From: Candidatus Parcubacteria bacterium
GTDB taxonomy: Bacteria; Patescibacteriota; Minisyncoccia; Phycocordibacterales; Phycocordibacteraceae
Length of the DNA stretch: 16,774 nucleotides
Assembly: GCA_027310925.1 (NCBI GenBank)
Contig: DAICZX010000033.1
Coordinates: 1-16,774, forward strand
Direction of reading: 5' to 3'
The notes beneath the pieces are model-generated. The model ran no database searches, was not told where the DNA came from, and was given only the letters and a program-made list of their open reading frames with translations. Within the stretch, counting starts at the first letter, position 1. Each line of letters starts with the position of its first letter. A program made the position numbers and the translations under genes. This document shows positions 6,500 through 11,350 of this stretch, in pieces.

Positions 6500-6526
6500 A
6501 ATCGGTCGCGTGAAGTGCGATTGGTT
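6500..6526 (+). terminator. 10-bp hairpin after the 5412 gene
   Basis: AATCGGTCGC (6500-6509) can pair over its full length, using G-U pairs, with GCGATTGGTT (6517-6526) around a 7-nt loop. It begins 9 nt after the stop codon. It is probably a transcript-end hairpin, though no T-run follows. Confidence 0.4.
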
Positions 6527-6553
6527 ATGCAAATACGACGGTATAGAGGATCT

Positions 6554-6586
6554 GACATGATCGTGATTTTTTGCGCGACATGAACG
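6554..6586. repeat. Direct repeat GACATGATCG / GACATGAACG
   Basis: Two 10-bp copies with one mismatch lie at 6554-6563 and 6577-6586, 23 bp apart (about two helical turns), upstream of the DsbA-like gene. Possibly a protein-binding site. Confidence 0.3.
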
Positions 6587-6652
6587 ATAAATATTTACAC
6601 AAAACTTCTTGCCGTATTCGTTCCACGGGAATCAGTTTGGAATTTCTCCCAA

Positions 6653-6679
6653 TTGTGTGTCCCAGTAGTATGGTATTAT
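6653..6679 (+). promoter_or_regulatory. Putative extended -10 promoter of the DsbA-like gene
   Basis: TGG-TATTAT (6671-6679) forms an extended -10. A weak -35 TTGTGT (6653-6658) lies 15 bp upstream. The ATG at 6689 follows after 9 nt, so the leader would be only a few nt. Confidence 0.45.
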
Positions 6680-6688
6680 TCCCTGCAT

Positions 6689-7396
6689 ATGGACACCAAT
6701 AACATGGGCAACAAGTATTTCTTACCAATATCGGTTCTGCTGGCCGCGCTCATTATCGGAGGAGCGGTTCTATGGAGCGGAGCTCATCCAGCCGTTACTC
6801 CAGCTGGAACAACCACGGGGACCGCGTTACCACCGGTAAATATTAAGAATGTAAAAACCGCGGGCGAACCGTTCATTGGTCAAGCAAATGCCCCAGTCAC
6901 TATCGCTGAGTGGTCAGATTATCAATGCCCCTACTGCAAGGAGTTCGAAATCACGACATTGCCATCGATCATCCAAAATTATGTAAACGCAGGCAAGGTC
7001 AAGGTTGTTTTCAAGGATTTTCCATTTCTCGGTCCTGACTCAATGGTAGATGCTGAATACGCGCGAGCGGTATGGGCGCTTTATCCCGCGCAATTCGCTG
7101 CATGGCGTACGGCACTTTATGTGACAGAACCCCAGGAGAACAGCTTGAGCGCAACGGAAAACCTGACCTTCCTTGCTAATGTGACGAATTCGGTGAGCGG
7201 TATCGATCTTGCTAAAATTAAGGCTGCCGTTGCTGCGAATCAGGCAACTTATGATGCGGCAATCAATGCCGACCGTACCGAAGCGGCGAATTTCAGCATC
7301 CAAGCAACCCCATCGTTCGTGATCGGAACACAGATGATTGCGGGTGCATATCCGTACAGTACCTTCCAAAGCGCGATCAATTCAGTACTTCATTAA
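6689..7396 (+). CDS. Membrane-anchored DsbA-like thiol-disulfide oxidoreductase
   Basis: The 235-residue protein has an N-terminal membrane anchor (about residues 7-28, starting at NKYFLPIS) and a linker rich in Thr, Pro and Gly. The DsbA/Thioredoxin_4 domain starts near residue 60 with GQANAPVTIAEWSDYQ. The active site is C80-P-Y-C83, and the cis-proline loop is T207-P208 in ATPSFVIG. The domain most likely faces outward and forms or rearranges disulfides in exported proteins; the Cys-containing secreted protein at 41-985 would be a plausible client. The ATG at 6689 fits the -10 spacing. A TTG at 6653 is too far upstream, and ATG 6704 would also keep the anchor. The next gene starts 1 nt after the stop, so the two are translationally coupled. 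CPYC instead of CPHC is common in this family. Confidence 0.9.
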   Translation: MDTNNMGNKYFLPISVLLAALIIGGAVLWSGAHPAVTPAGTTTGTALPPVNIKNVKTAGEPFIGQANAPVTIAEWSDYQCPYCKEFEITTLPSIIQNYVNAGKVKVVFKDFPFLGPDSMVDAEYARAVWALYPAQFAAWRTALYVTEPQENSLSATENLTFLANVTNSVSGIDLAKIKAAVAANQATYDAAINADRTEAANFSIQATPSFVIGTQMIAGAYPYSTFQSAINSVLH

Positions 7397-7397
7397 T

Positions 7398-7742
7398 ATG
7401 AAGTTATTCTTTCACTGGCTTGTTGCGACTCTTGCAATCCTGATTGCGGCATATATTGTCCCGAATGTTTCTGTGACTCTTATTGCGGCGCTTATCGCAG
7501 CAATTGTTCTCGGAGCGCTCAATCTCTTTATTCGTCCTATTCTTCTTGTTCTTACGTTGCCGATAAATATCCTGACGCTTGGCCTTTTCTCGCTTGTCAT
7601 CAACGCGCTTCTTGTAATGTTCGCGTCCTATCTTGTTCCTGGATTTGTTGTTGGCGGATTTTGGACAGCGCTCCTATTTGCTCTTGTACTTGCGGTGATA
7701 AATTGGGTCTTCCATTTTTGGAATCGTCCATCGCGTGTTTGA
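7398..7742 (+). CDS. Four-helix membrane protein of the 'phage holin family' (YvlD-like, PF04020 type)
   Basis: The 114-residue protein is almost entirely hydrophobic, with four membrane segments (about residues 4-20, 25-45, 50-75 and 85-107). The pattern LGALNLFIRPILLVLTLPINILTLGLF with its N-x-x-x-RP and LP-x-N motif is diagnostic for the family sometimes labelled 'mycobacterial four-TM phage holin, superfamily IV'. Despite the name these are widespread chromosomal genes with no proven lytic role. The ATG at 7398 overlaps nothing but begins 1 nt after the DsbA-like stop, which points to re-initiation. A longer reading from 7338 would overlap that gene and is unlikely. There is no Shine-Dalgarno sequence. 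Confidence 0.85.
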   Translation: MKLFFHWLVATLAILIAAYIVPNVSVTLIAALIAAIVLGALNLFIRPILLVLTLPINILTLGLFSLVINALLVMFASYLVPGFVVGGFWTALLFALVLAVINWVFHFWNRPSRV

Positions 7743-7846
7743 TTCCAGGTTCGTTGCAAACCGCGAATAGCGTTTAACATAAGCGCGTATTGCCTCTATG
7801 GCGTCATGTGGCTGAATGGTTTAGGAGAGGCTCCGCATATGTCCAC
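7743..7846. other. Intergenic stretch with weak tRNA-like similarity
   Basis: No gene was found. The segment at 7808-7824 matches the D-arm pattern of tRNAs (TGGCTGAATGGTTTAGG), and GGTTC then GAATTC follow near 7853-7865. However, no acceptor or anticodon stem can be paired, so it is at most a decayed tRNA. Confidence 0.3.
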
Positions 7847-7875
7847 TTCACGGTTCTTCTGAATTCGCATATAAT
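7847..7875 (+). promoter_or_regulatory. Promoter of the 69-aa gene
   Basis: TTCACG (7847-7852), a 17-bp spacer and a perfect TATAAT (7870-7875). The predicted start is near 7882, giving a leader of about 27 nt that contains a Shine-Dalgarno-like AGAGAGG about 7 nt before the ATG. Confidence 0.65.
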
Positions 7876-7908
7876 TTAACGTAGACTGTTTGAAAGAGAG
7901 GCTTTTAT

Positions 7909-8118
7909 ATGCGTACTATAAAATGGCCTGATCTGCATTTTGGGCCGGTAAATTTATGGACGGTGATACCCGCAGACATGTTTTATGCCACACCCGAGGA
8001 GCAGTGTCGGATCGTGTGGTTCGGACACAAGCCTAATCATATTGTCACGTCTCGATTGCCGGCGCGAGTGAATAACCAGTTACTCAGAAAAATCTCTTCC
8101 CTCACGGCTTGCCGCTAG
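7909..8118 (+). CDS. Small protein of unknown function with its own promoter and terminator
   Basis: The gene encodes 69 residues with no signal peptide or membrane helix. It is rich in aromatic residues and Pro in the first half (KWPDLHFGPVNLW, MFYATPEEQ), has a central IVWFGHKPNHIV segment, and ends in a basic, Leu-rich probable helix (RVNNQLLRKISSL). It has two Cys, at residues 33 and 68. I recognise no family. Its reality is supported by a complete transcription unit: a promoter with perfect TATAAT, a Shine-Dalgarno sequence at normal spacing, and a strong intrinsic terminator 15 nt after the stop. This contrasts with most neighbours, which lack Shine-Dalgarno sequences. It might be a compact regulator or an RNA- or protein-binding factor, but nothing in the sequence decides this. 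Confidence 0.7.
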   Translation: MRTIKWPDLHFGPVNLWTVIPADMFYATPEEQCRIVWFGHKPNHIVTSRLPARVNNQLLRKISSLTACR

Positions 8119-8133
8119 TAACAATAGGGCAGT

Positions 8134-8165
8134 ACCGGCGAACGTACCTCGCCGGTTTTCTTTTG
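8134..8165 (+). terminator. Rho-independent terminator
   Basis: A perfect 8-bp GC-rich stem (ACCGGCGA at 8134-8141 with TCGCCGGT at 8149-8156) around a 7-nt loop is followed by TTTCTTTTG. This is the clearest intrinsic terminator in the window and ends the 69-aa gene. Confidence 0.9.
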
Positions 8166-8205
8166 ACCTATTGAGTTACCCGGTGATTCCCGGTACTTGA
8201 GGTTA

Positions 8206-8546
8206 TTAGACCGCTTGTTTGCCACGGGCGAGATTGAGGAGGATGGGTAGGAAAGAGGCTACAACGATAACAAGCGAAAGAGGAAGCACACATTTCCCGC
8301 CGCCGGGAATTAGTGAGCCTAGAAAGAATCCAATGGTACAAAACGGGTAAGCATGACCGTGTGTCCACCATATTTTTGGTAAAACCGTTCAGTGCGTTCA
8401 AGATATTCCTGTTTAAAGAAGCGTGAATCTGTACGCTTGAAGAGAGCATTATCCATTTTCGAGCCGAATCCGATACCAAGGTAGCCACCAGTCTTTACGA
8501 TAGCGATCGGATCGAGATGTATACAGGCGAGTAAAAAGTTCATCAT
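8206..8546 (-). pseudogene. DedA/VTT-family membrane protein pseudogene with two internal deletions
   Basis: The first reading frame (8546 to 8319) gives 75 residues. HLDPIAIVKTGGYLGI matches the DedA N-terminus. It jumps directly to GFGSKMDNALFKRTDSRFFKQEYLERTERFYQKYGGHTVMLTRFVP, which normally lies about 60 residues further on, so the first helices and the E-x-G/GD motif block are missing. After RFVP the frame shifts, and the alternative frame reads TIGFFLGSLIPGGGKCVLPLSLVIVVASFLPILLNLARG to a TAA at 8206-8208, the family's C-terminal helix. The block between (RFVP...RTFAP through the next membrane segment) is also lost. Only about half of the roughly 210 residues remain. Deletion sizes are estimated from memory of the family. 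The start still has a -10 element placed for leaderless transcription. An intact relative lies at 15569. Confidence 0.85.
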
Positions 8547-8554
8547 GAAGGTGC

Positions 8555-8562
8555 AGTATACT
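8555..8562. promoter_or_regulatory. Palindromic bidirectional -10 element AGTATACT
   Basis: AGTATACT reads the same on both strands. TATACT is a -10 hexamer on plus (8557-8562), 7 nt before the ATG at 8570. It is also one on minus (8560-8555), 8 nt before the ATG at 8546. Both transcripts would start at or next to their start codons. No clear -35 is visible on either side. Confidence 0.6.
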
Positions 8563-8569
8563 GTAACAG

Positions 8570-11347
8570 ATGGAATCTGTACCGAAATTGTATACGCCTG
8601 AAGAGGAGCTTGCCTATTTGCGCGAACAAGTGCTACGCAAGGAGGCGGAACTTGCCGGGCGTGGGAAAGAATCCGGGGTGCTCGAGCGTTCTCGTGTTAT
8701 TTCCGAACAGATTCATATACATCACGCTGCTTCACAGGAAGTTTTGGCGTCGGAATACCGCATCAGCGAAGCAACGCAAAAGAGTGAGGCAGACGCGATA
8801 CTCGTTGAACTCAATCTCGGGGAGAGCGAACAAGTAATCAGGAATCTAGAGAGGATTCTGGAGGAGAAAGGTATAAAAAATGCACTGTCAGTGCTTGAGA
8901 AACTCCACGATCCGCATATCACAGACGATTTTCACCGATATCTTATACGTTATATCGCGGCAGGACTTCCGGCATCTGGCATTGATGAAAAGATGCCACG
9001 TTTCAAGGCGTTAAGGATGACGCTCTACGAAGTCGCGCTTCCGGAACCAAAAAGTGTGGAAGCAGATCGACACACAAAAACGCTTAAGGAGCTTATCTCT
9101 GGGATGGAACAATTATACGCAGGACTTCTCTCGGTTGAGGACGCGGTGATTGGCGAACCACACTATTACGCGCTTGAGCTCGCCGTTCCAGCAGAAGGTT
9201 CTGAGCTCCAATTTTATGTGGCAGTACCGAATGGAAAGCGCGATCTCTTCGAAAAACAACTCCTCGCCGTATTTCCTGATGCGCAGGCAGTGCCGCAACT
9301 GTCCGATTACAACATATTTTCTTCACACGGAACTTCGATTGCTTCAGTCGCGACGTTTGCAGAGAATCCCGCGCTACCCTTAAAAGACTACACCGATTTT
9401 GACTACGATCCGATCAATGCGATCACAAATGCGTTCGCCAATATAGAACCCACGGGCGAAGGCGCGGCACTTCAAATAATTGTCGAGCCGCGCGCGGAAC
9501 GGCATGTGAAGCATTACACAAAAATTCTCAAGGCTCTACGCAAAGGCGAAAGACGTGCCGCGGCGTTTAGTACGCCGGAAACAGCGCTTGGGGAACTCGC
9601 TCAGGATTTTGGCAAAGCTCTTTTCTCCAATAAACCTAAGGATGAACAGAAGGCAAAGGAAGCCGAAATACGTCAGATTGAAGAGAATAAGACATACATC
9701 GAGCAGGTTGAGAAAAAGATCGCGGCGTCAATCGTCGGCGCGACGATACGATTTGCCGTCTCTTCTTCCGACGAACGTAAGGCGGAGCGAGTACTCGGTA
9801 CTATTGAAGCGGCATTTAACCAATTCTCGAACACGCAAGGGAACCGGCTCGTGTTCAAACGTATTCCGCCAGAAGCACGGCGTACGCAAACGATTCTCGA
9901 TGAGTTCTCATTTCGTCTGCCTGATTCCTCTGCCCTCCCACTATCGCTACGGGAACTCACGACCATTTATCATTTTCCACCGACAGGCATTAAGTCCTCA
10001 CCGCACTTGAAGCAGGCACGTTTTACACATGCACCCGCACCGCTTTCGCTCCCACAAACTGGAGCACTCCTCGGTATCAACACGTATCGCGGACGGGAAA
10101 CACGTGTGCACCTTGATCCTGAGGATCGCCTGCGCCACCTCTATATAATCGGTCAAACAGGTACTGGTAAGACCGGGCTCATGAAGTCGATGATTATCCA
10201 AGACATAGAAAATGGCGAGGGTTGCTGTTTCATAGATCCACATGGTTCCGACATCCTAGATATTCTCGCCGCCGTGCCGCCTGATCGTTATAAAGACGTC
10301 ATCTACTTCGATCCTGCCGATCTCTCGCGTCCGTTTAGTCTCAATTTTCTTGAGTATGATATGTCGCGTCCCGAGCAGAAGACATTCATCGTGAACGAAC
10401 TTTTGATGATCTTTCGTCGACTCTATGGTGATGTGCCAGAGAGTATGGGTCCAGCCTTCGAACAGTATTTTCGCAATGCGACACAACTCGTGATGGAAGA
10501 TCCTGCGAGCGGTTCAACCATTCTCGACATCGCGCGCGTGCTTTCTAACAATGAATTTCGTCGCGAGAAACTTGCGAAAAGCATGAACCCGATTGTGAAT
10601 CAGTTCTGGAACGAGATTGCAACGAAAGCTGGTGGCGATGCGGCACTTGAAAATATAGTCCCATATATTACGAACAAGTTCGATGACTTTACCGCGAACG
10701 ACTTCATTCGCCCTATTGTTGGGCAGCAAGAATCGTCATTCAAATTCCGTGAGGTGATGGATACGAGGAAGATTCTCCTCATCAATCTTTCCAAGGGTCG
10801 TCTCGGCGAAAAGAACGCGAACCTTCTCGGACTCATTATCGTCGGAAAACTTTTCATGGCAGCGCTCTCGCGTGCCGATAACCCGCGTACGCCATATCCG
10901 CCTTTTTATCTATACATCGACGAGTTTCAAAACGTAACTACCGACTCCATTCCCGGCATTCTCTCCGAAGCGCGCAAATACAAACTTTCGCTCACGGTGG
11001 CGCATCAATTTCTCAAACAAATCGAGGAAAAGACTCGTGATGCGGTCTTTGGTAACGTCGGCAATATGGCAATATTCCGTGTTGGTGAAGAAGACGCAGA
11101 GTTTTTTTCAAAACAGTTCGCGCCCGTTTTTGAGACGCTCGATTTCGTCAATATAGAGAATCGCAATGCTTACGCGAAGATTCTTGTGCGCGGTGTGCCA
11201 CAAAAGCCGTTTGACATGAAGACACCCGATTTACCTGCACAAAATTTAGCGCAGGTGGATGATCTCATTCATCTTTCCTCGCTTACGTATGGTCGCGACC
11301 GTGCTACAGTTGAAAACATGATTCGCGAGCGCTATCTCTCGCAATAG
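8570..11347 (+). CDS. VirD4/TraG-like P-loop ATPase (type IV coupling protein family, CPR type)
   Basis: The 925-residue protein begins with a charged, probably coiled-coil region (about 8-130). A large alpha/beta region follows (about 145-470), interrupted by a second charged helical stretch (350-390). The motor domain has Walker A GQTGTGKT (528-535), CFIDPHGSD, the FDPADLSRPFSLNFLE segment, Walker B FYLYIDEFQNV (Asp784, Glu785) and the AHQF motif with the following FGNVGNMAIFRVG, as in VirD4/TrwB/HerA relatives. Classical VirD4 has N-terminal membrane helices; none are seen here, so membrane attachment would need a partner. The 992-aa gene 3 nt downstream, which has membrane segments, is the obvious candidate. 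The family moves DNA or protein through envelope channels or translocates DNA; substrate and direction are unknown here. Translation begins at ATG 8570, next to the -10 element, without a Shine-Dalgarno sequence. Confidence 0.93.
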   Translation: MESVPKLYTPEEELAYLREQVLRKEAELAGRGKESGVLERSRVISEQIHIHHAASQEVLASEYRISEATQKSEADAILVELNLGESEQVIRNLERILEEKGIKNALSVLEKLHDPHITDDFHRYLIRYIAAGLPASGIDEKMPRFKALRMTLYEVALPEPKSVEADRHTKTLKELISGMEQLYAGLLSVEDAVIGEPHYYALELAVPAEGSELQFYVAVPNGKRDLFEKQLLAVFPDAQAVPQLSDYNIFSSHGTSIASVATFAENPALPLKDYTDFDYDPINAITNAFANIEPTGEGAALQIIVEPRAERHVKHYTKILKALRKGERRAAAFSTPETALGELAQDFGKALFSNKPKDEQKAKEAEIRQIEENKTYIEQVEKKIAASIVGATIRFAVSSSDERKAERVLGTIEAAFNQFSNTQGNRLVFKRIPPEARRTQTILDEFSFRLPDSSALPLSLRELTTIYHFPPTGIKSSPHLKQARFTHAPAPLSLPQTGALLGINTYRGRETRVHLDPEDRLRHLYIIGQTGTGKTGLMKSMIIQDIENGEGCCFIDPHGSDILDILAAVPPDRYKDVIYFDPADLSRPFSLNFLEYDMSRPEQKTFIVNELLMIFRRLYGDVPESMGPAFEQYFRNATQLVMEDPASGSTILDIARVLSNNEFRREKLAKSMNPIVNQFWNEIATKAGGDAALENIVPYITNKFDDFTANDFIRPIVGQQESSFKFREVMDTRKILLINLSKGRLGEKNANLLGLIIVGKLFMAALSRADNPRTPYPPFYLYIDEFQNVTTDSIPGILSEARKYKLSLTVAHQFLKQIEEKTRDAVFGNVGNMAIFRVGEEDAEFFSKQFAPVFETLDFVNIENRNAYAKILVRGVPQKPFDMKTPDLPAQNLAQVDDLIHLSSLTYGRDRATVENMIRERYLSQ

Positions 11348-11350
11348 AGT

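Noticed and set aside
7801..7870. tRNA-like D-arm and T-arm words
   Set aside because: The box-A-like segment is good, but the T-arm has an apparent insertion, no 7-bp acceptor stem pairs, and the anticodon stem cannot be formed. At best a decayed tRNA; may be chance.
8168..8488. 106-aa minus-strand ORF overlapping the DedA remnant
   Set aside because: A different frame from the two that show DedA motifs; its translation has no family resemblance.
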